Positions 53,942 through 62,229 of a DNA stretch of 64,000 nt are shown here, one piece after another. The notes beneath the pieces are model-generated. The model worked only from the letters and a program-made list of their open reading frames with translations, had not been told where the DNA came from and did not search any database. Every line of letters begins with the position of its first letter. Position 1 is the first letter of the stretch. The position numbers were made by a program, and so were the translations under genes. This stretch comes from DATBLQ01 sp036555325 (GTDB lineage Bacteria > Pseudomonadota > Alphaproteobacteria > Rhizobiales > Aestuariivirgaceae), in NCBI GenBank assembly GCA_036555325.1, contig DATBLQ010000052.1:1-64000 (forward strand), given 5' to 3'.

Positions 53942-55558
53942 ATGAAACGCACTTTGATTTCGGCCGCCGCCGCATTGGCGCTCGTTGCCGCGGCTCCGTA
54001 CGCTTTTGCACAAGCGCCCAAGCAGGGCGGTGCTGCCGTCATTACCTTCAACAACGACTTGACCACCCTCGATCCGCACGTCGGCTACGACTGGCAGAAC
54101 TGGTCGGTCATCAAGTCCATTTTCGACGGGCTCATGGACTACAAGCCAGGCACCACCGAGCTTGAGCCGGACCTGGCGGAAAGTTACACCGTTTCCGATG
54201 ACGGCCTCACCTATACCTTCACCTTGCGTGATGGTCTCAAATTCCACAATGGCCGCAACGTAACTTCGGCCGATGTCAAATACTCGCTCGAGCGTGTGAT
54301 CAATCCGGCAACGCAAAGCCCGGGCGGCGGATACTTCGGCATGATCAAGGGCTATGACGATGTGGCGGGCGGCAAGGCGACCGAGCTTGCAGGAATCGCA
54401 ACGCCCGATGACCGGACGGTCGTGCTCACGCTGACTCGTCCGGACGCCACCTTCCTGCATCTTATGGCCATCAATTTCAGCTATGTCGTTCCCAAGGAAG
54501 AGGTCGAGAAGTCTGGCGCCGACTGGGGCAAGCAGCCCGTGGGCACCGGCGCCTTCAAGTTCATCGAGTGGGTTCCAGGCCAGCACATTGCGCTTGAGCG
54601 AAATCAAGACTATTTCCGCAAAGGCGTGCCCTATCTGGATAAGATCACTTTCGAATTCGGCCAAGATCCGACGGTTGCCGTGTTACGGCTGAAGAAAGGT
54701 GAAGTGGACATCGTCGGCGACGGCATTCCACCCGCTCAGTTTGCCGAGGTCATGCAGGATCCGGCGAACAAGGATTTGATTGCCGTAGGCGAGCAGCTGC
54801 ACACCGGCTACGTGACGATGAATGTCACCAAGCCGCCTTTCGACAACCCGAAGGTTCGCCAAGCGGTCAATATGGCCATCAACAAGGATCGCGTTGTCCG
54901 GCTCATCAACAATCGCGGGGTTCCGGCAACCCAGGCCCTGCCGCCGGCGATGCCTGGCTACAACCCCGATAATAAGGGCTATGCCTACGATCCGGAGGGA
55001 GCGAAGAAACTTCTGGCCGAGGCAGGCGCCAGTACTATCTCGACCGAGATTTACGCAATGAACGTCGATCCCAACCCGCGCATCGCCCAGGCGATCCAGC
55101 AGGATCTGGCGGCTGTCGGCATCACGGCCGAGATCCGTTCCCTCGCCCAGGCCGAGGTGATCGCCGCAGGAGGCGTGGGGAACGCGCCCATGATCTGGTC
55201 TGGAGGTATGGCTTGGATTGCAGATTTCCCCGATCCGGCAAATTTCTACTACGGCATTCTCGGCTGTGCCGGGGCAGTGGAAGGCGGCTGGAACTGGTCC
55301 AAATATTGCAACAAGGACTTGGATGCACGCGCCGAAAAGGCTGATGCGTTGGTAAAGGCGGATCAGACACCCGCTCGCATCGCGGAATGGAAAGCAATTT
55401 TCGATGATGTGTTGAAGGATGCGCCTTGGGCGCCGATTTTCAACGAAAAGCGCTTCACCTATCACTCCGCCCGCCTCGGCGGTGATCCGTCCCTGTTCAC
55501 CGACCCGATTCATATTCCAGTGAACTACGACTACATCTACGCCAAGGACGTCCAATAG
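53942..55558 (+). CDS. Periplasmic substrate-binding protein, family 5
   Basis: A 538-residue SBP_bac_5 protein that delivers the solute to the permeases. The ATG at 53942 has GGGAGG upstream and opens a signal peptide with cleavage after AFA (about residue 23). Family blocks include LEPDLAESYTVSDDGLTYTF, LRDGLKFHNGRNVTSADVKY and VRQAVNMAINKDRVV. Ligands of this family range from peptides to opines, glutathione and sugars, so peptide uptake is not assured. Confidence 0.94.
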   Translation: MKRTLISAAAALALVAAAPYAFAQAPKQGGAAVITFNNDLTTLDPHVGYDWQNWSVIKSIFDGLMDYKPGTTELEPDLAESYTVSDDGLTYTFTLRDGLKFHNGRNVTSADVKYSLERVINPATQSPGGGYFGMIKGYDDVAGGKATELAGIATPDDRTVVLTLTRPDATFLHLMAINFSYVVPKEEVEKSGADWGKQPVGTGAFKFIEWVPGQHIALERNQDYFRKGVPYLDKITFEFGQDPTVAVLRLKKGEVDIVGDGIPPAQFAEVMQDPANKDLIAVGEQLHTGYVTMNVTKPPFDNPKVRQAVNMAINKDRVVRLINNRGVPATQALPPAMPGYNPDNKGYAYDPEGAKKLLAEAGASTISTEIYAMNVDPNPRIAQAIQQDLAAVGITAEIRSLAQAEVIAAGGVGNAPMIWSGGMAWIADFPDPANFYYGILGCAGAVEGGWNWSKYCNKDLDARAEKADALVKADQTPARIAEWKAIFDDVLKDAPWAPIFNEKRFTYHSARLGGDPSLFTDPIHIPVNYDYIYAKDVQ

Positions 55559-55563
55559 GGACA

Positions 55564-55595
55564 TACCGGCCGAGTCATTGCTGGCTCGGCCGGTA
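55564..55595 (+). other. Intercistronic 11-bp hairpin between binding protein and amidase
   Basis: TACCGGCCGAG and CTCGGCCGGTA pair perfectly across a 10-base loop within the 55-base gap after the binding-protein gene. No T-run follows. Such stem-loops behind binding-protein genes usually protect the upstream mRNA and raise binding protein over the other subunits, or act as partial terminators. Confidence 0.75.
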
Positions 55596-55613
55596 GCTCC
55601 ACGAGAGGCGCTC

Positions 55614-56555
55614 ATGCACAAGTACGGTCACACGATTCACGAGCGGCAGAGCCACTTCGGCTGGAACAATGCCAACCCGCCTGCCGTCACAATAGCGCCG
55701 GGAGAAAGTGTGGAGTTTCATCCCATCGATTCTTCCGGCGGCCAGCTTTCGCCGAAATCCACGCTCCAGGATATTGCCAAGCTCGACTTTGCCCGCGTGA
55801 ACCCCGTTGCCGGCCCCGTATATATCGACGGCTCAAAGCCGGGCGATGCTATCAAGGTGACTCTCCTGTCCTTCACCCCCTCGGGCTGGGGATGGACCGC
55901 CAATATTCCGGGATTCGGTCTATTGGCTGAGGATTTCCCCGATCCCGCCCTTCACATCTGGAAATATGATGCCGATAAATTGGCGCCCGCCATGTATGGG
56001 CCGGGAGGCAAAGTCCCGCTTAAGCCTTTCGCTGGCACCATCGGCTTGGCACCCGCCGAATCTGGAGTCCATTCGATCGTCCCGCCTCGTCGCGTGGGCG
56101 GCAACATGGATATTCGCGACCTGTCGGTCGGCAGCGAACTCTATCTCCCCGTCGAGGTGGAGGGGGCCTTGTTCAGCGTCGGGGATACTCACGCCACCCA
56201 AGGCGATGGGGAAGTCTGTGGAACCGCCATCGAAAGCCCCTGCACGCTCGCGGCGCGCTTCGACCTAGTAAAGGACGCCAACCTGGCATTTCCGCGATTC
56301 ACGACGCATGGCGCCGTTGCCCGCCATTTTGACGTCAAGGGATACGAGGTCACGATCGGAATTGGACCCGACCTGATGCATGCGGCAAAAAATGCCGTCC
56401 GCGGCATGATCGATCTTCTCTCGAAGCGCCATGGCATGAGCGCCGTTGAGGCTTATATGTTGTGCAGCGTCTGCGCCGATCTGCATATCAGCGAAATCGT
56501 CGATATGCCCAACTGGGTGGTGTCGCTCTATTTCCCCCGTGTCGTTTTCGAATGA
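55614..56555 (+). CDS. Acetamidase/formamidase family hydrolase
   Basis: A 313-residue FmdA/AmdA-type amidase that releases ammonia from short amides. The ATG at 55614 gives MHKYGHTIHERQSHFGWNNA. Family blocks are SVEFHPIDSSGGQLSP, PVYIDGSKPGDAIKV, GGNMDIRDLSVGSELYLPVE and GDTHATQGDGEVCGTAIE. Its place between transporter genes suggests it acts on the imported compound. Its TGA overlaps the next ATG. Confidence 0.92.
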   Translation: MHKYGHTIHERQSHFGWNNANPPAVTIAPGESVEFHPIDSSGGQLSPKSTLQDIAKLDFARVNPVAGPVYIDGSKPGDAIKVTLLSFTPSGWGWTANIPGFGLLAEDFPDPALHIWKYDADKLAPAMYGPGGKVPLKPFAGTIGLAPAESGVHSIVPPRRVGGNMDIRDLSVGSELYLPVEVEGALFSVGDTHATQGDGEVCGTAIESPCTLAARFDLVKDANLAFPRFTTHGAVARHFDVKGYEVTIGIGPDLMHAAKNAVRGMIDLLSKRHGMSAVEAYMLCSVCADLHISEIVDMPNWVVSLYFPRVVFE

Positions 56556-57526
56556 GTGTTGAACCGCTACTCAGCGTCGAGCGGCTGAGCGTCGGCTTCA
56601 ATACCGAAACCGGCCCCGTGCGTATCACCGAAGAGGTGAGCTTCGACGTTCCCCGTGCCTCCGCCGTTGGCCTCGTCGGTGAATCGGGTTGCGGCAAGAG
56701 CGTTACAGCCCAGACGATCATGCGCCTGCTGCCCGCGCCGCCCTCCCGGATCGACGGTGGGCGAATCGTCTTTGAGGGAAACGACCTCCTTCTGCTCAGC
56801 GAAAGCCAAATGCAGGGAATCCGCGGCGACCGCATCGGCATGATTTTTCAGGAACCAATGACCAGCCTCAACCCGACGATGCGCGTCGAGGAGCAGATCT
56901 TGGAATCTCTTCGCCTGCATCGCCGCATGTCGGCCCGCGCCGCACGCCCGCTTGCCGCCGATATTCTGCGCAAGGTGGGAATTGCAAGCCCCGAGCACCG
57001 CTTGCGGCAGTATCCGCACGAGCTTTCCGGAGGCCTCAGGCAGCGTGTGATGATTGCCATTGCACTGGTGTGCGGTCCGCGCCTGCTCATCGCCGACGAG
57101 CCGACAACCGCACTCGACGTGACCATCCAGGCTCAGATCCTCGAGTTGTTGAAATCGCTGCAGCGAACCATGGAGCTCTCGATCCTGCTGATCTCCCACG
57201 ACCTCGGCGTGATTGCCGAGATATGTCGCACGATCGTCGTGATGTATGCTGGCACGATCGTTGAGCGCGGCAGCGCCACTGAGGTTTTGGCGAACCCTTT
57301 GCACCCCTATACCGCCGGTTTGATCGCTGCCTCTCCGCGCCGCGCCCGCAAGGGCGATCGGCTCTCAACCATACCCGGAAGCGTGCCCGCGCCTGGAACG
57401 GAGCCCATCGGTTGCCGCTTCGCTCGGCGCTGCCCGCGCGCTCTGCCCACCTGCCATACCTCGATACCTCGCCTTGTGGAACTGAGAGCTGGGCACGATG
57501 CCGCTTGCTGGAATCCGCTTCCATGA
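56552..57526 (+). CDS. Peptide-type ABC transporter ATPase (DppD class)
   Basis: A 324-residue ATPase. Walker A GESGCGKSVT, Q-loop MIFQEPMTSLNPTMRVEEQI, signature LSGGLRQRV, Walker B LLIADEPTTALD, and the His switch SHDLGVI are all intact. The C-terminal oligopeptide-transporter extension has the Cys pattern GCRFARRCPRALPTC, which in relatives binds an Fe-S cluster. The ATG at 56552 overlaps the amidase TGA. Confidence 0.94.
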   Translation: MSVEPLLSVERLSVGFNTETGPVRITEEVSFDVPRASAVGLVGESGCGKSVTAQTIMRLLPAPPSRIDGGRIVFEGNDLLLLSESQMQGIRGDRIGMIFQEPMTSLNPTMRVEEQILESLRLHRRMSARAARPLAADILRKVGIASPEHRLRQYPHELSGGLRQRVMIAIALVCGPRLLIADEPTTALDVTIQAQILELLKSLQRTMELSILLISHDLGVIAEICRTIVVMYAGTIVERGSATEVLANPLHPYTAGLIAASPRRARKGDRLSTIPGSVPAPGTEPIGCRFARRCPRALPTCHTSIPRLVELRAGHDAACWNPLP

Positions 57527-58545
57527 CGCCACTGCTTGAGGTACGCAACCTCGTCAAGATATTTCCCTCCCGTGACGGCAACCATCCCATGCGCGCTGTC
57601 GACGGTGTGAGTTTGGCCCTCCGCAAAGGTTCAACTCTTGGCATCGTCGGTGAGTCCGGCAGCGGCAAGTCAACTCTGGCGCGACTCGTTCTGCGGTTGA
57701 TTGATCCGACGTCGGGGAGCATCCACTTTGATGGCGAGGACCTTCTCGCACTAGACGGCCGTCGGCTCCGCGGCCGTAGACGCGATATGCAAATCGTGTT
57801 TCAGGATCCCTACGCCTCGCTGGATCCTCGCATGACGATCGAATCAATCATCGCTGAGCCCCTGGTCATCCACCGCATCGGTGATCGCTCCGAGCGGCGG
57901 CGGCGCGTTGTTGATTTGCTTCAACTGGTCGGCCTCGATCCATCGGCTGCCAGCCGCTATCCGCACGAGTTCTCCGGTGGCCAGCGGCAGCGGATCGGCG
58001 TCGCCCGCGCGCTGGCTCTGGAACCGAAACTCCTTGTTCTCGATGAGCCGGTCTCCGCGCTCGATGTTTCGATCCAGTCGCAAGTACTAAACCTGTTGCT
58101 CGACCTGAAGGCACGCCTCGGTCTTTCCTATATCTTCATCTCCCACGACCTATCGGTCGTTGAACATTTGAGCGACGAAATTGCCGTGATGTATCTGGGG
58201 CGCATAATCGAGCGTGGCCCCGCCGACACCTTGCTCAGATATCCGCGCCACCCTTACACCCAGGCCCTCGTCTCCGCGATTCTGGATGCCGATCCAGCAG
58301 CGAAACGTGAGCGTATCTTGCTGCGCGAGGATCAGACCGGCTCCGGCAACATCCCTGCAGGTTGCCGTTTCCATCCGCGCTGCAATTTCGCCATGGACGT
58401 GTGTCGGAAAGTCATGCCGACGCCGACCTCCTTGCCGGATGGGAGCGAGGTGGAATGTTTCCTGTATGGACCGGAAGCTATGCCCTCTCGCCCTGCCCCC
58501 ACCTCAGGCAGCCGCGAGTTTCTTCTCCTTGGCAAAAACACTTAA
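57523..58545 (+). CDS. Peptide-type ABC transporter ATPase (DppF class)
   Basis: A 340-residue ATPase, partner of the DppD-type subunit. Walker A GESGSGKST, the DppF-type QIVFQDPYASLDPRMT, signature FSGGQRQR, Walker B LLVLDEPVSALD and the C-terminal GCRFHPRCNFAMDVC are present. The ATG at 57523 overlaps the previous TGA by four bases. Its last 42 bases overlap the end of the convergent HxlR gene. Confidence 0.94.
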   Translation: MTPLLEVRNLVKIFPSRDGNHPMRAVDGVSLALRKGSTLGIVGESGSGKSTLARLVLRLIDPTSGSIHFDGEDLLALDGRRLRGRRRDMQIVFQDPYASLDPRMTIESIIAEPLVIHRIGDRSERRRRVVDLLQLVGLDPSAASRYPHEFSGGQRQRIGVARALALEPKLLVLDEPVSALDVSIQSQVLNLLLDLKARLGLSYIFISHDLSVVEHLSDEIAVMYLGRIIERGPADTLLRYPRHPYTQALVSAILDADPAAKRERILLREDQTGSGNIPAGCRFHPRCNFAMDVCRKVMPTPTSLPDGSEVECFLYGPEAMPSRPAPTSGSREFLLLGKNT

Positions 58546-59199
58546 CCCAAGCCATTCCTGTGCCGTCCGCGACAGTGTCTTGTCGCCGACGAGTTCAAGC
58601 TCGCCCTTTGCCACGGCCTCCTTCATCGAACCCAACCCCATCCAGACTGCCGTCATCGCTCTGAGCGATCCGGCAATGTACAGGTCAACATCGAAGCCCG
58701 GGTCGAAACCGCACAGATCCACTTTGCCGCGATCGATAACCAGCCACCAATCCTGCTGGCCCTGCTTTGCTTCTGGAAAGTGAAACTTGAGTGTCGACCT
58801 TCCAGGCGGCATGTGCGTTGGATTGAGCCGTCGGCGCATGTCCCACATAAGCAGCGACGGATCAATGGCTTTGAGCGAAATATCTCGTTCTACCCAACGC
58901 TGGCCCCAGCGACCGATGTCCATCACGATTCCGCGCAAATCCTCTCCTGCGCGCGTCAATCGGTATTCCACACCCTTGCTTCCCCGCTGCTCCGATCTTA
59001 TGACGCCAGCATCTTCAAGTGCCTTCAGCCGTCTCGACAGCAATGTGGGAGACATCCGGGGCACTCCCCGCCTGAGATCGTTGAATCGGGTGGAACCGCA
59101 CAAGAGTTCCCTGATGATGAGCACCGTCCATTTGGAGCACAGGATTTCCGCTCCCATGGCAACGGGGCAAAACTGTCCGTAACCGCTTCGTTCCTTCAC
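58504..59199 (-). CDS. HxlR-type transcription regulator with C-terminal SCP2-like domain
   Basis: A 231-residue regulator. GTG at 59199 is chosen since GGAGGA lies nine bases upstream; a longer frame has no such support. The winged helix (about 10-105) has the HxlR hallmark CPVAMGAEILCSKWTVLIIREL and LSRRLKALEDAGVI. The C-terminal 110 residues resemble the SCP2-type lipid-binding fold attached to some HxlR proteins, possibly a ligand pocket. It converges on and overlaps the DppF gene, and is divergent from the acyl-CoA dehydrogenase gene. Confidence 0.88.
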   Translation of the reverse strand: MKERSGYGQFCPVAMGAEILCSKWTVLIIRELLCGSTRFNDLRRGVPRMSPTLLSRRLKALEDAGVIRSEQRGSKGVEYRLTRAGEDLRGIVMDIGRWGQRWVERDISLKAIDPSLLMWDMRRRLNPTHMPPGRSTLKFHFPEAKQGQQDWWLVIDRGKVDLCGFDPGFDVDLYIAGSLRAMTAVWMGLGSMKEAVAKGELELVGDKTLSRTAQEWLGLSVFAKEKKLAAA

Positions 59200-59247
59200 G
59201 CTGCTATTTTCCTCCACCAGTCTTGAGCCTATGGCCGGACGGACATG

Positions 59248-59276
59248 GCGTCTAGTACAGTTTTGATACTGGACGC
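59248..59276. promoter_or_regulatory. Candidate HxlR operator
   Basis: GCGTCTAGTA (59248-59257) and TACTGGACGC (59267-59276) form a 10-bp inverted repeat with one mismatch and a 9-base centre. It lies in the 137-base space between the HxlR gene and the divergent flavoprotein gene. HxlR sites commonly have an AGTA...TACT form, which fits. Confidence 0.6.
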
Positions 59277-59336
59277 TTTTGCTCAAAGGACACATGATCT
59301 CGTCTAACCTCACTATGTGTTGCCGGAGATGCCATC

Positions 59337-60491
59337 ATGACTCTCGCTTCGCGCCAGGACTTTTCGAGCGACCCTCCCTCGATAGCCGTCATCGCTTCTG
59401 ACCTCGGCAAGATTTTTGCCTCTCGTACTGAGCACCATGATGAGACCGACAGTTTCGTCACCGAAAACTACGATATGCTTCGCTCAAGCGGTCTTATCGA
59501 GGCGGGGGTGCCGAAAGAGCTTGGCGGGGCCGGCGCCGACGTCGATGAACTGGCGCTGATGCTTCGAACTCTCGCCCGCCACTGCAGCTCGACCGCCTTG
59601 GCTTTTTCCATGCACACCCATCAGGTCGCCATTCCCGCTTGGCGCTGGCGCCACCAGAAGATACAGGCCGTCGAGCCGCTATTGAGGCGAGTTGCCCAGG
59701 AACGGATCATTCTTCTGTCGAGCGGCGGATCGGACTGGATCTCAGGTTCCGGCACTGCCGAGCGGGTCGATGGCGGTTACAAGATAACCGCCCGCAAGGT
59801 ATTCACATCCGCCGCACCGGTGGGCGATTTGCTCATGACGGGTGCCATCCATCAGAGCGAGGGTGAGCCGCCGACAGTCTTGCACTTTGCCGTTCCGATG
59901 AAGGCTCCTCAGGTCAAAGTGATGAACAACTGGAAGACCTTGGGGATGCGTGCCACCGGATCGCATGACGTTGTCATAGATGGGCTCATAATTCCCGATG
60001 CGGCCATAGTGCTGAAACGCCCGGCCGGAGTGTGGCATGTCCTGTATCAGATCATAGCCACCATCGCCATGCCACTGATCTACTCGGTGTATCTCGGCGT
60101 CGCCGAAGGCGCCCGCGATGTCGCCGTGAGCCTCGCTAAGAAACGCCGCCCCGACCACCATGTCCTCGAGCTGGTTGGAAAGATGGAAACCTCACTGCTC
60201 GGCGCATCCCTTGCTCATGAGGCAATGCTCGCAGCAGTGCGCAAGAATTCGCCCGGTCCTCAATCGGTCCACGAAGTCATGATGGGACGGCACTTGGTAG
60301 CCCACCATGCCATCGAGGCTGTCGAGTTTGCCATGGAATCGGCTGGAGGTGCCGGGTTCTACCGCGCCCAGGGCCTCGAACGCCGCTTCCGCGATATCCA
60401 GGGAGCGAGATATCACCCCCTCCAGGCCGGGCAGCAGGCCCTCTACGCAGGCTCCATCGCTCTCGGGCTCCCGATCGACAACGTCTTCTGA
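59337..60491 (+). CDS. Acyl-CoA dehydrogenase-like flavoprotein
   Basis: A 384-residue member of the acyl-CoA dehydrogenase superfamily. The N-terminal helical part has GLIEAGVPKELGGAGAD, the middle beta domain has KVFTSAAPVGDLLM and GMRATGSHDVVIDGL, and the C-terminal helices end with ERRFRDIQGARYHPLQAGQQ. I do not see the Glu motif (YEGT-like) that acts as base in classical dehydrogenases, so the reaction may differ, for example a flavin monooxygenase-like role. It is probably controlled by the HxlR protein next to it. Confidence 0.85.
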   Translation: MTLASRQDFSSDPPSIAVIASDLGKIFASRTEHHDETDSFVTENYDMLRSSGLIEAGVPKELGGAGADVDELALMLRTLARHCSSTALAFSMHTHQVAIPAWRWRHQKIQAVEPLLRRVAQERIILLSSGGSDWISGSGTAERVDGGYKITARKVFTSAAPVGDLLMTGAIHQSEGEPPTVLHFAVPMKAPQVKVMNNWKTLGMRATGSHDVVIDGLIIPDAAIVLKRPAGVWHVLYQIIATIAMPLIYSVYLGVAEGARDVAVSLAKKRRPDHHVLELVGKMETSLLGASLAHEAMLAAVRKNSPGPQSVHEVMMGRHLVAHHAIEAVEFAMESAGGAGFYRAQGLERRFRDIQGARYHPLQAGQQALYAGSIALGLPIDNVF

Positions 60492-60497
60492 TGTGCG

Positions 60498-61244
60498 TCA
60501 GCGGGCACGCTGACGCACAGCCTCGGCTTTGCGCAGATGTCCGCTTACAAATTCGAGCGTCTCCGACAAAAGCCGCTGCATTGCTTTCTTGGCGGTGTCG
60601 GGCGACCGCTTGATGATGGCGTCGAGCACTTTCTTGTGCAGCGGAAGAAACACCGTGTAGGACTCGCTCGATATCTTGTGGCTGATGTAGAGGCCGACTC
60701 CGATCAGACTTCCCATCTGCAGAAGCAAAGGATTCTGTCCTGCCGCAAGTATTCCACGATGGAACCGCAAGTCCTGCTCTATTCCCGAAACCCCCGCTTC
60801 GCTGGCCGCAACCATTTCATCAAAAGCGGTGCTGATTTCGGCAATTTGCCGTGGTGTCGCTCGTTGCGCCGCCAGGAACGCCGCCTGCGGTTCGATCATC
60901 AGTCGGATTTCGAATAGTTCATGATAAAATTGCGCTGGCGGCATCGTACTATAGCGCCATGCAAGAACCTCCACATCCAGGAGATTCCAGTGGACCGGCG
61001 CCAGAACCCGGATCCCGGTGCGAGTTCTCGACTCGATGAGGCCCTTCGCCGCCAAGGATTTGACCGCCTCGCGGATAACGGAGCGGCTGGCGCCGAACTC
61101 GCGCCCGAGGTCGGCTTCGTTCGGAAACGCTTCCATAGGTCTAAGATCGCCGCGCACGATTCTGCTGCCGAGCACTTCCACCACGTGCCCGAACAGATTG
61201 CGCTTGCGCGCGCGTCCGAGATCGAGAAAACCAGGTGTGTTCAT
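60498..61244 (-). CDS. FadR-type (FCD) GntR family regulator
   Basis: A 248-residue repressor-type regulator. The GntR winged helix is at about residues 15-80 (FPNEADLGREFGASRSVIREAVKSL). The FCD helical effector domain follows, with the metal/ligand residues expected in the LFEIRLMIEPQAA, DLRFHRGILAA and LHKKVLDAI segments. FCD regulators usually answer to sugar acids or other small carboxylates. It is divergent from the SDR operon and converges on the flavoprotein gene, six bases between stops. Confidence 0.92.
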   Translation of the reverse strand: MNTPGFLDLGRARKRNLFGHVVEVLGSRIVRGDLRPMEAFPNEADLGREFGASRSVIREAVKSLAAKGLIESRTRTGIRVLAPVHWNLLDVEVLAWRYSTMPPAQFYHELFEIRLMIEPQAAFLAAQRATPRQIAEISTAFDEMVAASEAGVSGIEQDLRFHRGILAAGQNPLLLQMGSLIGVGLYISHKISSESYTVFLPLHKKVLDAIIKRSPDTAKKAMQRLLSETLEFVSGHLRKAEAVRQRAR

Positions 61245-61274
61245 TGCGTGATGCCCTAAGGACGAGCCTTCAAC

Positions 61275-61314
61275 TTGACAAGCGATGTATAATTATATGA
61301 TAATAATATAATTA
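61275..61314 (+). promoter_or_regulatory. Promoter with overlapping palindromic operator for the SDR operon
   Basis: A perfect TTGACA (61275-61280) is followed after 18 bases by GATAAT (61299-61304). A perfect 9-bp inverted repeat TAATTATAT/ATATAATTA (61290-61298 and 61306-61314) surrounds the -10 box. The AT-rich block stands out from the GC-rich surroundings. Binding by the adjacent FCD regulator would block RNA polymerase; also suited to self-regulation. Confidence 0.75.
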
Positions 61315-61329
61315 GGGCAAGGACCTCAC

Positions 61330-62112
61330 ATGAACGGTGCCGCAAACGCTCGGTTGCCGCGCTTTGATCTCCAAGACAAGGTCGTCCTTGTAACCGGCGC
61401 CGGCCGCGGTATCGGCCGCGCCTGCGCTCTCGCCTGTGCCGGAGCTTCTGCCCATGTCGTCGTCGGCCTGCGCGACATGTCAACCGCGGCTCCCCTGATC
61501 ACCGAGCTTGAATCCTTCGGTCGCAGGTCGCTGCCGGTCAAACTCGACATCACCAGTCGCTCCGACACGCTAGCCGCCGTCGATTTGATCATTGCCGAGT
61601 TCGGTCGCATCGACGTTCTCGTCAACAATGTTGGGGTGGGCCCTGAAAATCCTGCCGAAGACGTCACCGAGGCGGACTTCGATTTTACCGTGAACACCAA
61701 TCTCAAGGGTACATTCTTTGTAACGCAGGCGATCGGCCGGAAAATGATCGATCAAAAGTCGGGCCGCATTATCAACATGAGCTCGCAGGCGGGAACCGTC
61801 ACCCTGTTCGGCGAGTCGATCTACTGCATGACGAAGGCCGCAATCAACCACCTTACACGCTGTCTGGCCGTGGAGTGGGCGCGCCACAACATCACCGTGA
61901 ACAGCATCTCCCCGACCTTCATTTTTACCGATGGAACTGCGCCTGCGCTCTCCGATCCGCTGTTCCGTGAACGCACCCTCGCACATATTCCCTTAGGCCG
62001 CATCGGCGATCCGGTTGATGTCGCTGGCGCCGTGGTGTTTCTCGCCTCCCCCGCCGCCTCGCTGATCACCGGCGCGAACCTGCTTGTCGACGGCGGCTGG
62101 TCCTCGGCCTGA
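61330..62112 (+). CDS. Short-chain dehydrogenase/reductase
   Basis: A 260-residue classical SDR. The nucleotide loop TGAGRGIG is at 22-29, NNVG at 99-102, the catalytic Ser in NMSSQAG, and Tyr 165/Lys 169 in YCMTK. An Arg rather than Asp appears at the end of the second strand (VGLRDM), which tends to favour NADP. The substrate is unknown. AAGGA precedes its ATG. First gene of the FadR-controlled unit by inference. Confidence 0.92.
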   Translation: MNGAANARLPRFDLQDKVVLVTGAGRGIGRACALACAGASAHVVVGLRDMSTAAPLITELESFGRRSLPVKLDITSRSDTLAAVDLIIAEFGRIDVLVNNVGVGPENPAEDVTEADFDFTVNTNLKGTFFVTQAIGRKMIDQKSGRIINMSSQAGTVTLFGESIYCMTKAAINHLTRCLAVEWARHNITVNSISPTFIFTDGTAPALSDPLFRERTLAHIPLGRIGDPVDVAGAVVFLASPAASLITGANLLVDGGWSSA

Positions 62113-62229
62113 TAGAAGCCAGGTCCCGGGAACGAGCTTCGGCTTGGCAAGGGGTGGTGGACGCGAGTTTCCTTCGCTATATGCAGGGGTCCCGCATCCG
62201 CCCGCGCAATTGACTGTTAGGATCGCCAC

